Assembly: GCA_910577665.1 (NCBI GenBank) | Contig: CAJTOJ010000015.1 | Span: forward strand, 12,825-76,824 | Length of the DNA stretch: 64,000 bases | Direction of reading: 5' to 3' | Source: an uncultured Acetatifactor sp. | Lineage (GTDB): Bacteria; Bacillota; Clostridia; Lachnospirales; Lachnospiraceae | Shown: positions 26,134-34,644 of the stretch, in pieces | Position numbering within the stretch: the stretch's first letter is position 1 | Layout of the letters: every line of letters starts with the position of its first letter | Program-made: the position numbers and the translations under genes | Notes under the pieces: generated by a model | Databases searched by the model: none | Told to the model about the DNA's origin: nothing | Seen by the model: only the letters and a program-made list of their open reading frames with translations

Positions 26134-26333
26134 CGTTGTAGATGTTCTTAGCGTATGTATTTTGAACGCTTAGAACTTCTTCTCACACTTCCAGTCATGC
26201 CGCGCAAGCGGCACTAATAATCCGTGGGAAGAACGCTGTTCTTGCGTTCTTCAGTGTGAGAAAGGCGCATTCATGCGTTGTAGATGTTCTTAGCGTATGT
26301 ATTTTGAATGCTTAGAACTTCTTCTCACACTTC
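26134..26333. repeat. 58-bp direct repeats bordering a structured intergenic region
   Basis: Units at 26134-26191 and 26276-26333 differ at one base. Each contains a hairpin (arms GTTCTTAGCGT and ACGCTTAGAAC in copy 1). Between them stand a GCCGC-GCAA-GCGGC hairpin (26199-26212) and a perfect 9-bp stem GAAGAACGC/GCGTTCTTC (26228-26252). TTCTCACACT (26180-26189, end of unit 1) can pair with AGTGTGAGAA (26253-26262) to close a three-way junction; the same AGTGTGAGAA can pair instead with 26322-26331 in unit 2. The second unit contains the stop codon of rpiB. Confidence 0.85.
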
Positions 26334-26753
26334 TATACTTTGGATCCTTCTGCTGTGCTTCTCCTCCTGGGAAAACGCTGTACCTAAAAACGTATCCACA
26401 ATTTCCATGGCCAGATTGTCCCCCAGAATACCGCCACCCATGGCCAGCACATTGGCATCGTTGTGGAGCCTGGTCATCCTGGCCGAAAAAGTATCCGCAC
26501 ACAGGGCACAACGGATACCGGGCACCTTGTTGGCTGCAATGCTGATGCCTATGCCTGTGGTACAGATCACGATCCCCTTCTCACATTCCCCGGCAGCCAC
26601 GGCTTCCGCTACAGCCCGTCCATACGCAGGATAGTCACAGCTTTCCTTCCCATAGCAGCCCATATCCCTGTAGGGGATTCCCCTGCCCTCCAGGTGTGCT
26701 ATCACTTTCTGCTTCAGCTCGAATCCTCCGTGGTCGCTTCCGATCCCTACCAT
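26325..26753 (-). CDS. rpiB: Ribose-5-phosphate isomerase B
   Basis: 142 residues beginning MVGIGSDHGGFELKQKV, the conserved SDHGG active-site start. VICTTGIGISIAANKVPGIR carries the catalytic Cys and phosphate loop, and HNDANVLAMGGG follows. It interconverts ribose-5-phosphate and ribulose-5-phosphate. An ATG at 26804 would extend it, but the AAGGAGG before 26753 decides. The final codons lie inside a duplicated intergenic unit. Confidence 0.93.
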   Translation of the reverse strand: MVGIGSDHGGFELKQKVIAHLEGRGIPYRDMGCYGKESCDYPAYGRAVAEAVAAGECEKGIVICTTGIGISIAANKVPGIRCALCADTFSARMTRLHNDANVLAMGGGILGDNLAMEIVDTFLGTAFSQEEKHSRRIQSIEV

Positions 26754-26769
26754 TACCCCGATCCCTCCT

Positions 26770-27858
26770 TTATGTATCTTGTTCCCATTCCTTAGATGCT
26801 TCAATAGTGCGATGTCCAGCAGCCTTGAGCAGTCTGTTCATAATGGCTCCGCCCAGCCTTCCCTCTCCAAAACTTTCTGAATAAATCCTGTCTATCTTCT
26901 CCTGGTCAAATTCCCGCAGCACCAGGTACAGATTCCTGGCAATGCTCTCCTCCTCCTGGCGGCTTCCCACACATTTCACCACATCCGCCTGGTACAGTCT
27001 CCGCCGTTCCCCGGTGGTGATGACACCGGTCCTGCACCCTGAAGCATGGTCTGCCGCTACCTGGCGGTTGATCCAGGCAGCCACCTGTTGCCCGGTTCCC
27101 TCCACAATGACCAGCTCCCCTCTGGGCGCGTAATGGCGGTATTTCATTCCCGGTGCCCTGGGAACCTGTGTGCTGTCCGCCTGGAGAATGGCCCGGTCTG
27201 TCTCCACCGGTCCCAGTACCTGCCGCAGAAGCTCTCCGGTGATATAGCCGGGGCGGAGAATCTGGGGCGGGGATACTGTCAGGTCTACAATGGTAGATTC
27301 CAGTCCGATGCCCACTTCTCCTCCATCTATAATCATATCAATCCTGCCAGACATGTCTTCTATCACATGGGTTGCAATCGTAGGGCTGGGCCTGCCGGAA
27401 GCATTGGCACTGGGTGCCGCCACATAGCCTCCGCTATATGAGATCAGCCTCCTGGCCACCGGGTGGGAAGGCATACGTACCGCCACCGTATCCAGTCCCC
27501 CTGTGGTCTCATAAGGGACTGCCGCCGCCTTTGGCAGGACCATGGTCAAGGGACCCGGCCAGAAACTTTGTGCCAGCTTCACTGCCTCTTCGGGAACATG
27601 GGATACAATGTGTTCCAGGTCTCCCAGATTGCTGATATGGACAATCAGAGGATTGTCGGAAGGCCGCCCCTTGGCCGCATATATCTTCCGGGAGGATTCC
27701 CTGTTCAAGGCATCTCCCCCCAGCCCATATACGGTCTCTGTGGGAAAAGCCACCAGTCCTCCGGCTCTTATGATCTCTCCTGCCCTGCGCAGGGTCTCCT
27801 CCTCCTTTGGGGTGAAGCCCCCTTCACCCTGTCCGGTTCTTACAAGTTCTGTCTCCAT
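26770..27858 (-). CDS. tsaC: Threonylcarbamoyl-AMP synthase, Sua5 type
   Basis: 362 residues. N-terminal YrdC domain: AFPTETVYGLGGDAL, KIYAAKGRPSDNPLIVH and PGPLTMVLP. A linker then leads to the C-terminal Sua5 domain from about residue 230 (PRAPGMKYRHYAPRGELVIV). It activates threonine with bicarbonate and ATP for tRNA t6A37 synthesis. The two-domain length distinguishes Sua5 from single-domain TsaC. Its gene lies 16 bp ahead of rpiB. Confidence 0.94.
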   Translation of the reverse strand: METELVRTGQGEGGFTPKEEETLRRAGEIIRAGGLVAFPTETVYGLGGDALNRESSRKIYAAKGRPSDNPLIVHISNLGDLEHIVSHVPEEAVKLAQSFWPGPLTMVLPKAAAVPYETTGGLDTVAVRMPSHPVARRLISYSGGYVAAPSANASGRPSPTIATHVIEDMSGRIDMIIDGGEVGIGLESTIVDLTVSPPQILRPGYITGELLRQVLGPVETDRAILQADSTQVPRAPGMKYRHYAPRGELVIVEGTGQQVAAWINRQVAADHASGCRTGVITTGERRRLYQADVVKCVGSRQEEESIARNLYLVLREFDQEKIDRIYSESFGEGRLGGAIMNRLLKAAGHRTIEASKEWEQDT

Positions 27859-27931
27859 ACTCTACATTTCCTCTACATTCTTCTAGAGTATATCACATTT
27901 TTTCCGAAAGGAACAGACTTTTCTTCATTGG

Positions 27932-27945
27932 GGGTGAACAGTAAT
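27932..27945 (+). repeat. Relic of the intergenic repeat 3' end
   Basis: GGGTGAACAGTAAT matches the conserved GAGTGAACAGTAAC end of the three large repeats at 12 of 14 positions. It ends 15 bp before a -35 box, as in copy B. The 5' part of the element is not visible. Confidence 0.45.
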
Positions 27946-27960
27946 GTAAGCTGTTATAAC

Positions 27961-27989
27961 TGGACTTTGGCCCGGTTTTGGGGTATACT
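27961..27989 (+). promoter_or_regulatory. Promoter of the DUF212 gene
   Basis: TGGACT (27961-27966) and TATACT (27984-27989), 17 bp apart; start expected near 27996. Confidence 0.6.
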
Positions 27990-28028
27990 AGTGCGTGTGA
28001 CGGAAAACAGAAAGGACAGGTTTTCAGG

Positions 28029-28490
28029 ATGAATTTTTTCAAGGAACTGGCTGATAATAAAATTTTTTTGACTGCTGCAGTGGGCTGGCTGGTAGCACAG
28101 GTTCTTAAGACAGTGATCCACTTGATCCTGGTGCGGGAATTCAAAGCCGAACGTCTGGTGGGAAGTGGCGGCATGCCCAGTTCCCACTCGTCCACGGTAT
28201 GTGCCCTGGCAGCTGCAGCCGCCTATGAATATGGAGCAGGCAGTTTTGAATTTGCCATCTCCCTTCTTATGGCCATTGTAGTCATGTATGATGCCATGGG
28301 TGTCCGCCGGGAGACCGGCATCCAGGCCAGACTGCTCAATGAGATGCTGCGCACTTTTGAAGATATGGGACGAAGTGAAATATCTGCCCATGATAAGCTG
28401 AAAGAATTTGTAGGTCACTCTCCTTTCCAGGTACTGATCGGAGCCATTCTTGGTATATTCATTGCCTTTCTGGGATACCGTGTTTATTAA
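28029..28490 (+). CDS. DUF212 / divergent PAP2-like membrane protein
   Basis: 153 residues with three to four membrane segments. GGMPSSHSSTVCALAAAAAY and YDAMGVRRETGIQARLLNEM are the family signature; the SSH and the Asp-x-x-x-Val-Arg-Arg motif resemble phosphatase residues of PAP2 enzymes, so lipid phosphate hydrolysis is possible but not shown. GGACAGG precedes the ATG. Next gene downstream is a DUF3048 lipoprotein with its own promoter. Confidence 0.88.
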   Translation: MNFFKELADNKIFLTAAVGWLVAQVLKTVIHLILVREFKAERLVGSGGMPSSHSSTVCALAAAAAYEYGAGSFEFAISLLMAIVVMYDAMGVRRETGIQARLLNEMLRTFEDMGRSEISAHDKLKEFVGHSPFQVLIGAILGIFIAFLGYRVY

Positions 28491-28553
28491 AAAATCTTAA
28501 TTTTGCTGTCATTTTGGTGACTGCATCGGATTCCTATGGTAAAATTGGTAAAA

Positions 28554-28580
28554 GCTGAAACATAAAGATCTTGTTTCAGC
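28554..28580. repeat. Inverted repeat before the DUF3048 gene
   Basis: GCTGAAACA (28554-28562) pairs perfectly with TGTTTCAGC (28572-28580). GCTGAAACACAAAG recurs at 28625 near the start codon as a third half-arm. No T-run follows, so it is a weak terminator at best and may be a protein-binding dyad. Confidence 0.5.
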
Positions 28581-28610
28581 TTCTGATTCCATGTGCGCTG
28601 TTGCGCAATA

Positions 28611-28616
28611 TATAAT
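28611..28616 (+). promoter_or_regulatory. Probable -10 element of the DUF3048 gene
   Basis: A perfect TATAAT, 39 bp before the start codon. No good -35 box lies at 16-18 bp, so a regulator may be needed; the dyad at 28554-28580 lies just above. Confidence 0.4.
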
Positions 28617-28654
28617 GTAAAATGCTGAAACACAAAGACATAGGAGAAAGTTAT

Positions 28655-29815
28655 ATGGGCAAAATGAAAAACGGGCTGCTTCTGGCTCTCCTGGCCATGT
28701 GCCTTACTGCCTGCGGCCCCAGCCATACATCCGAGCCAGATCCATCTGCTTCAGAATCCGAATCTGATACGCCTTCCCATGTACCCATGCCGGAAGTGCC
28801 ATCCCCGTCCCCCACCTCCACAGGATCCGCCCCGGTGGACGATTCTCTTCCGCCCAGGGCCGGTATGGTGCGCAGCCGCCTTACCAATGAGTGGGTGGAT
28901 TCCCAGGTGGCAGCCACCAGGCCCATTGCCGTGATGATCCCCAATGAAATTGCTGCAGTTCCTCACTATCATCTCTCGGAGGCATCTGTTCTTTATGAAG
29001 CCAACACAGAGGGGCGGACCACCCGGCTGATGGCCATCTATGAGGACTGGGAGAAACTGGACAAAATCGGCAATATCCGGAGCCTCCGTTCCTATTATGC
29101 CTATTGGGCTTTTGAATGGGACGCCTTTATCGTTCATTACGGAGGTCCGTTTTTCATCAATGACCTAATGGCAGAGCCTACCACCCAGCATGTGGATGGC
29201 CTGGGAACAGATGGTGACGCTTTTTTCCGGTCCAACGACCGCGAAAAGCCGCACAATGTCTACGCCACCGGCAGCAGACTGGCCGATGCCATCTACCGGA
29301 AAGAATATCCCATGGAGTACCGGGAACTATGTGAAGAGCATCATTACCGCTTTACCTCCAAGGCAAGTCCCAATATCCTGTCCCAGTATGGAAAGGACGC
29401 CAAGAATGCCACCTACATTGACATGTCCGGCTGCTATCCCCTGACCAGGTGCTATTTTGAGTACAATGAGAATGACGGACTCTACTACCGCTCCCAGCAT
29501 CTGGCTGGCGGCACGGACGGTCCCCATGTGGACGCAGCAACCGGTCAGCAGCTGGCCTTCAAAAACATTCTGGTGCAGACCGTGAAATGGGAAGACCTGG
29601 GACTTGACCAGGGTTATATGGTATTCCAATGCCACGATACCACCAGGGACGGCTGGTTTTTCACCAATGGCAAGGGAATCCATGTAACCTGGGAGAAGAC
29701 CTCAGACTACGGTGCCACAAGGTATTATGACGACAACGGGAATGAAGTAATCCTGAATACAGGAAAAACCATGGTCTGCGTGATCCAGGAAGGCAATAAT
29801 TTCACTTTCCGGTAA
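28655..29815 (+). CDS. DUF3048 domain lipoprotein
   Basis: 386 residues. Lipoprotein signal with lipobox LTAC (Cys20), then an unstructured Ser/Pro/Asp-rich stretch (residues 25-65), then the two-part DUF3048 domain: RPIAVMIPNEIAAVPHYHLS, ANTEGRTTRLMAIYED, GNIRSLRSYYAYWAFEWDAF, and C-terminal DGWFFTNGKGIHVTWEK. AGGAG lies eight bases before the ATG. It should be anchored outside the membrane. The biochemical function of the family is unknown; B. subtilis YerB is a relative. A perfect palindrome behind the gene ends transcription. Confidence 0.9.
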   Translation: MGKMKNGLLLALLAMCLTACGPSHTSEPDPSASESESDTPSHVPMPEVPSPSPTSTGSAPVDDSLPPRAGMVRSRLTNEWVDSQVAATRPIAVMIPNEIAAVPHYHLSEASVLYEANTEGRTTRLMAIYEDWEKLDKIGNIRSLRSYYAYWAFEWDAFIVHYGGPFFINDLMAEPTTQHVDGLGTDGDAFFRSNDREKPHNVYATGSRLADAIYRKEYPMEYRELCEEHHYRFTSKASPNILSQYGKDAKNATYIDMSGCYPLTRCYFEYNENDGLYYRSQHLAGGTDGPHVDAATGQQLAFKNILVQTVKWEDLGLDQGYMVFQCHDTTRDGWFFTNGKGIHVTWEKTSDYGATRYYDDNGNEVILNTGKTMVCVIQEGNNFTFR

Positions 29816-29879
29816 TCTGAAACGTGTCGTCAACAAGCTATCTGTACACTTTACATCCAGGATCAAATCAGACCTGCAA

Positions 29880-29921
29880 TCATAAAATGACGGCTGCATA
29901 TATGCAGCCGTCATTTTATGA
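29880..29921. terminator. Perfect 42-bp palindrome, bidirectional terminator
   Basis: The left half (TCATAAAATGACGGCTGCATA without its first base at 29881-29900) and the right half (29901-29920) are exact reverse complements, with one further pair at 29880/29921. A-rich left and T-rich right flanks give a U-tract in both directions. It separates the DUF3048 gene from the convergent leuA. Confidence 0.85.
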
Positions 29922-29936
29922 AAGAGTATTTGCTTC

Positions 29937-31610
29937 CTATACCAGTTCCAGCCGGTTTATCGCAGAGAAAATGGCCCTTACAGAAGCCCGTGTGATATTG
30001 GAACTTACCCCCACACCGTATGTAACCCTGCCTGTCTCCCCATCCAGAAGATGGATATAGGCTGCTGCCTGGGAATTGGCTCCGCTCTGTAGGGCATGTT
30101 CCTCATAATCCAGCACTTTGATGGAGAGTGCCAGTTCGTGGCTCAGCCCCCGCTGCACCGCGTCTATGGGTCCGTTTCCAACTGCAGTAAAGGTCTTTGG
30201 GGCCCCATGTAAGGTATACTCCACTTCCACCCTGGTATCAAAATCCGTCTTCACCTGGCCACTTATGTCTGTAATATGCAGCCTGCGGAAGTGGACGGGT
30301 TCCTTCCGGTTCAGATAGGTCTCCCGGAAACTGTCCATGATCTGGTCCGGGGTCACTTCCCCCTGCTTCTCGGATATGGCCTGTATCACATTGGCAAATT
30401 CCTTGTGCATGGCTTTGGGCAGCTTAAAGCCAAAATAAGTATCCATGATAAACGCCACACCACCCTTGCCGGACTGGGAATTGATCCGCACGATGGGCTC
30501 GTATTCCCTGCCGATATCCGAGGGGTCAATGGGCAGATAGGGCACCTGCCAGATCCGGCTTCCCCGCTCCTTCATGGCATGTACACCTTTGTTGATGGCA
30601 TCCTGGTGGGAACCCGAAAAGGCCGTAAACACCAGCTTGCCCGCATATGGATGCCTGGGATGGATGGGCAGCTTACAACATCTCTCATAGATTTCAATGA
30701 TCTCATTGATCCTCTCCAGGTGCAGTCTGGGATCAATACCCTGGGAGAACATATTATAGGCAATGTTCACAATGTCCACATTTCCTGTGCGTTCCCCATT
30801 GCCAAACAGAGTCCCTTCCACGCGGTCAGCTCCTGCCAGCAATGCCAGTTCCGCACTGGCCACACCGGTTCCCCTGTCGTTGTGGGGATGGATACTTACC
30901 ACAACGCTCTCCCTGTTGTCCAGGTGACGGATCATCCACTCAATCTGGTCTGCATAAACATTGGGCGTATTCATCTCTACCGTGGAGGGCAGGTTGATGA
31001 TCATGGGGTTCTCTGGATCCGGCTGCCAGGTATGGATCACTGCATTGCAGATCTCCAGGGCATAGTCCAGCTCCGTGCCTGTAAAGCTCTCAGGGGAATA
31101 TTCCAGAATAATTTTTCCTGGAAATGCAGCCGCTCGCTCCTTTACCATCTGAGTGCCTTTTACAGCAATCTCCGTGATATGTTCTTTGTCCATGTGGAAC
31201 ACCACGTCCCTCTGGAGGGTGGAGGTAGAATTGTAAATGTGCACAATAGCCTGCTTACAGCCCTGTATGGACTCAAACGTCCTGTCAATGAGCTCCTCCC
31301 TGCACTGGGTCAGCACCTGTACTACCACATCATCCGGAATCAGCCTGCGGTCCACCAGCTGCCGCAGGAAATCATATTCTATCTGACTGGCCGCCGGGAA
31401 TCCGATCTCAATCTCCTTGAACCCCAGCCCGATCAGAAACTGGAACATTTCTATCTTCTCTTCCACTATCATTGGGTCGATCAGCGCCTGGTTACCGTCC
31501 CGCAGATCAACACTACACCATACCGGCGCACTGTTGATCTCCCTGGAAGGCCATTCCCGCTCCGGATACTCTACCACAGGATTCTTCTGGTATTTCTGAT
31601 AATTCAACAC
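29937..31610 (-). CDS. leuA: 2-isopropylmalate synthase, type 2 LeuA
   Basis: 557 residues, the usual length for the LeuA2 form. The HMG-like barrel begins SAPVWCSVDLRDGNQALIDP with the metal-binding Asp, and has SIHPHNDRGTGVASAELALL with the metal His pair. The C-terminal 130 residues form the regulatory leucine-binding domain (VEYTLHGAPKTFTAVGNGPI onwards). It makes the first committed step of leucine synthesis. A GTG start at 31610 is indicated: the ptsH stop codon ends only four bases before it and GGGGGAG lies seven bases upstream. The pairing with ptsH is unusual. Confidence 0.93.
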   Translation of the reverse strand: MLNYQKYQKNPVVEYPEREWPSREINSAPVWCSVDLRDGNQALIDPMIVEEKIEMFQFLIGLGFKEIEIGFPAASQIEYDFLRQLVDRRLIPDDVVVQVLTQCREELIDRTFESIQGCKQAIVHIYNSTSTLQRDVVFHMDKEHITEIAVKGTQMVKERAAAFPGKIILEYSPESFTGTELDYALEICNAVIHTWQPDPENPMIINLPSTVEMNTPNVYADQIEWMIRHLDNRESVVVSIHPHNDRGTGVASAELALLAGADRVEGTLFGNGERTGNVDIVNIAYNMFSQGIDPRLHLERINEIIEIYERCCKLPIHPRHPYAGKLVFTAFSGSHQDAINKGVHAMKERGSRIWQVPYLPIDPSDIGREYEPIVRINSQSGKGGVAFIMDTYFGFKLPKAMHKEFANVIQAISEKQGEVTPDQIMDSFRETYLNRKEPVHFRRLHITDISGQVKTDFDTRVEVEYTLHGAPKTFTAVGNGPIDAVQRGLSHELALSIKVLDYEEHALQSGANSQAAAYIHLLDGETGRVTYGVGVSSNITRASVRAIFSAINRLELV

Positions 31611-31614
31611 TGTC

Positions 31615-31878
31615 CTACTCCCCCAATCCGCTCTCCACCGCCTGGACAAGTGTATCCAGTGCTTCCTGTTCATCCTCGCCCTCACAGACAAATTCGATCT
31701 CGTCCCCGCACTTCACGCAGGCCCCCAGTACGCTCAGCACGCTCTTGGCATTGGCTGTGCTATCCCTGAATGTGAAAGTGATCAGCGATTTAAACTGCAT
31801 TGCTTCCTTGCACAGAATCCCTGCCGGCCTCAGATGCAGGCCAGTCGGATTCTTGATGACTACTTTCCGGCTTACCAT
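31615..31878 (-). CDS. ptsH: Phosphocarrier protein HPr
   Basis: 87 residues, normal length. The phosphorylated His15 sits in NPTGLHLRPAG, and Ser46, the HPr-kinase target in Gram-positives, in NAKSVLSV. It transfers phosphate from enzyme I to sugar PTS proteins and co-represses with CcpA. No enzyme I gene follows; instead leuA begins four bases later. The flanking glmM and cdaA genes suggest that HPr here belongs to a wider cell-wall/metabolism operon. Confidence 0.93.
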   Translation of the reverse strand: MVSRKVVIKNPTGLHLRPAGILCKEAMQFKSLITFTFRDSTANAKSVLSVLGACVKCGDEIEFVCEGEDEQEALDTLVQAVESGLGE

Positions 31879-31999
31879 TAACCTTCCCTCCGTTCCTTCC
31901 CAGACTTCCCGCCATGCCGCCTTGCATTACAGACAGTCAACGAAAACGTCTCCCTTGTGTTCCCTCCATGTGCAGCCCCACCCCTTTTAACAGCCTGGA

Positions 32000-33349
32000 T
32001 CAGACAATCACTTCCTGGATCAGGTTCGCCAGTTTTTCGGCTTCCCTGCTGATCTCCTGCTGGTCTTTTCCTTCTATCATCACACGCACCAGTGGTTCTG
32101 TCCCCGAAGGCCTGATCAGCACCCTGCCTTCCCCGGCAAAGCGCTCTTCCAGATCCTTGATGGCATCTGCCACCTGGGGATATTCCATGTAGCTTTCTTT
32201 CTTGTGGTTTGGTACCCTGGCGCTGACCAGGGCCTGGGGCAGCACCTCCATTACCGTAGCCAGTTCAGAAAGGCTCTTACCCGTCTCCACCATTACCTGC
32301 AACAGATGCAGGGCACTGAGCAGACCATCTCCGGTGGTATTCTCATCCAGGAAGATAATATGTCCGGACTGCTCTCCGCCCAGGCTGGATCCGATCTCCT
32401 TCATGCGCTCCAGCACATAACGGTCTCCCACCCTGGTCTTCTCTATATGCAACCCGTTTTTCTGGCCCATAAGGAAAAATCCCAGGTTGCTCATCACCGT
32501 TGCCACAATGGTATTATCTTTCAAGGTTCCCTTTTCTTTCATATAGCAGCCAATTATAGCCATGATCTGATCCCCGTCTACCACTTGACCATTCTCGTCC
32601 ACAGCCATAAGTCTGTCGGCGTCTCCGTCAAAAGCAAGACCCACGTGGGCTTTTTCACGCACCACCCTGCCTTGCAGTTCCTCCATGTGGGTAGAGCCGC
32701 AATTCAAGTTGATGTTGGTTCCGTCCGGATTGTTGTGGATGGCAATCACATCCCCCCCCAGATCCTTCAGTGCCTCCACAGAAGTCACATAGGAAGCCCC
32801 CTCTGCACAGTCTACCACAATCTTCATTCCCCGCAGATCTACAGGCACCGCTGTAATGGAATGATTGATATATTCCTCCCTGGCATCTGTGCGATATTTG
32901 ATCTTGCCCACCCCTGTGCCAATCGGAAAATTCACATCGGCCATATTGCTGTGTATCAAAGCTTCAATCTCGTCCTCCAGGGCATCCGGAAGCTTATAGC
33001 CATCCCCATCAAAAAACTTGATACCGTTGGACTCCACCGGATTGTGGGAAGCAGAAATCACCACACCTGCATCCACCCGGTACTTTTTCGTCAGATATGC
33101 TACCGCAGGCGTAGGCAGAATTCCCAGATAGATACAGTTTGCTCCTACGGAACAGGCTCCTGCCATCAAGGCATTAGCCAACATATCCCCCGAAATGCGT
33201 GTGTCACACCCCACCATAATGGTAGGTTTGTGCTTTTTCTCCTTGGTAAGCACATAAGCACCAGCCTGCCCCAGTTGCATTGCCAAAAGGGGAGGCAGTT
33301 CCTCGTTTGCAACCCCTCTCACACCATCTGTTCCAAATAATCTGGCCAT
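32000..33349 (-). CDS. glmM: Phosphoglucosamine mutase
   Basis: 449 residues. Start MARLFGTDGVRGVANEEL; the phosphoserine Ser101 is in VVISASHNPVESNGIKFF; the metal loop is DGDADRLMAVDE; the sugar phosphate loop is RPSGTEPLVRVM. It converts glucosamine-6-phosphate to glucosamine-1-phosphate for peptidoglycan precursor synthesis. It follows cdaR by two bases, the conserved cdaA-cdaR-glmM arrangement in which GlmM binds and inhibits CdaA. Confidence 0.97.
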   Translation of the reverse strand: MARLFGTDGVRGVANEELPPLLAMQLGQAGAYVLTKEKKHKPTIMVGCDTRISGDMLANALMAGACSVGANCIYLGILPTPAVAYLTKKYRVDAGVVISASHNPVESNGIKFFDGDGYKLPDALEDEIEALIHSNMADVNFPIGTGVGKIKYRTDAREEYINHSITAVPVDLRGMKIVVDCAEGASYVTSVEALKDLGGDVIAIHNNPDGTNINLNCGSTHMEELQGRVVREKAHVGLAFDGDADRLMAVDENGQVVDGDQIMAIIGCYMKEKGTLKDNTIVATVMSNLGFFLMGQKNGLHIEKTRVGDRYVLERMKEIGSSLGGEQSGHIIFLDENTTGDGLLSALHLLQVMVETGKSLSELATVMEVLPQALVSARVPNHKKESYMEYPQVADAIKDLEERFAGEGRVLIRPSGTEPLVRVMIEGKDQQEISREAEKLANLIQEVIV

Positions 33350-33351
33350 CT

Positions 33352-34644
33352 CTACATATCCTCCACTTCATCCTGTTTTACAATCGTTATCCTAACCTCA
33401 GGCTGCTGTTCTATCACAACATTACCAGGCAATGTGAACGTAACCGGAACAGAATAGAGCCCTGCTGAAAGTTCCTCCATCTCTTCCCTTGCCATCCATG
33501 CGGCAATGTCTATGGTACCTGTAAGGCTTTCCGCCGTCACTGCGCGGACATTCTGTTCCAGGCCGGAGATCCGCAGCACATATGCCTCCTCCTGGTCTAT
33601 CTGTTCTACCTCAAATCCTTCCGGTACATTCTGGATGGAAAGACGTGCTCCCGGTATCTCCAGATTCCTTGTCACTACGGGTTCAATGTGTATGGTGACT
33701 TTCACATTCCCATTAAAGCTACTGTCCGCAAGACTCACATTGTCCGGCAGATAGTCCTTGATATTGACCGTCTTCACCACAGTCTCAGTCGCACCGCTGA
33801 TGTCCAGTACCTCCTGGGGAATGGTTATCCTGGTCACCTGGTTCAGGGCGTAGGATGTGCCTGCCAACATTACATTGGAAGGTTCACAAGTAATCACACC
33901 TGTCTCCAGGAAGCCGTCTGCCGGTGTTCCTGTCACATCAAGCACAAGCGGAACTTCCTTCAGCGCAAGTACCGGAACAGATACATGTACATGGGCCTCA
34001 CTCAGTTTCACAGCTGGCAGATCCAGCCGGTTATCTTCCCCATCGTATAACAGGATATCCCCATTCAACGACATATCAGAAGACGCCCCCGATACATCCA
34101 CATTAATCTGGGCATAGCTGATTTTCTCCACAGCTGTCTGGGGACCCGTCACCTCGATCCGATTCAGATCCAGCTGGATCCTGCCCACCATATATCCCTC
34201 TGCCGGTTCCCCGGTAGTAACACAACTCACCCGCACCAGTTTGCTGGCCTTCTCGTCCACATTCAGCTTTACCACACTGGAGGCCGGAATCCCCTCAATA
34301 GTATACTCTGACCCTGCATTCAATATAGAATATGTGATAGGTATGGTGTTAATGTCTGTCAGTCTGCTCATATCAGCCTCTGCTATGATATCAGAAGCCT
34401 GTATGTCCTTGATGATACTCTTTGGAGCACGTACCGACACCCGGACCCGGTTGGTGTTGTCCAGCACCTCATACACCTTGTTCCCCTCCTCCAGTAGCTC
34501 CGTGTTCACAAGTGTCACCGGAATATTGGAAAAAGTCCGCGTCTCCTTGGGATCATTGATGGCAACCACCAGGAACCAGAGAACGCAGGCAAGTAGCAGG
34601 GATGCAATCTTCAGCCCCCAGTTACGGAATATTCTTTTTCTCAT
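33352..34644 (-). CDS. cdaR: CdaA regulator, YbbR-domain protein
   Basis: 430 residues. One N-terminal membrane helix (NWGLKIASLLLACVLWFLVV) is followed by four YbbR repeats of about 80 residues (each beginning PVTLVNTE or PV-type strands, for example VPVLALKEVPLVLDVTGTPA) exposed outside the membrane. It contacts CdaA and adjusts c-di-AMP synthesis. Start overlaps the end of cdaA by 23 bp. Confidence 0.93.
   Translation of the reverse strand: MRKRIFRNWGLKIASLLLACVLWFLVVAINDPKETRTFSNIPVTLVNTELLEEGNKVYEVLDNTNRVRVSVRAPKSIIKDIQASDIIAEADMSRLTDINTIPITYSILNAGSEYTIEGIPASSVVKLNVDEKASKLVRVSCVTTGEPAEGYMVGRIQLDLNRIEVTGPQTAVEKISYAQINVDVSGASSDMSLNGDILLYDGEDNRLDLPAVKLSEAHVHVSVPVLALKEVPLVLDVTGTPADGFLETGVITCEPSNVMLAGTSYALNQVTRITIPQEVLDISGATETVVKTVNIKDYLPDNVSLADSSFNGNVKVTIHIEPVVTRNLEIPGARLSIQNVPEGFEVEQIDQEEAYVLRISGLEQNVRAVTAESLTGTIDIAAWMAREEMEELSAGLYSVPVTFTLPGNVVIEQQPEVRITIVKQDEVEDM

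Noticed and set aside
26134..26333. CRISPR array
   Set aside because: Only two repeat units of 58 bp, 84 bp apart, with internal hairpins and no cas gene in the window.
30276..31769. 497-residue open frame on the plus strand
   Set aside because: Antisense to leuA and ptsH, with no ribosome site and an unnatural composition.
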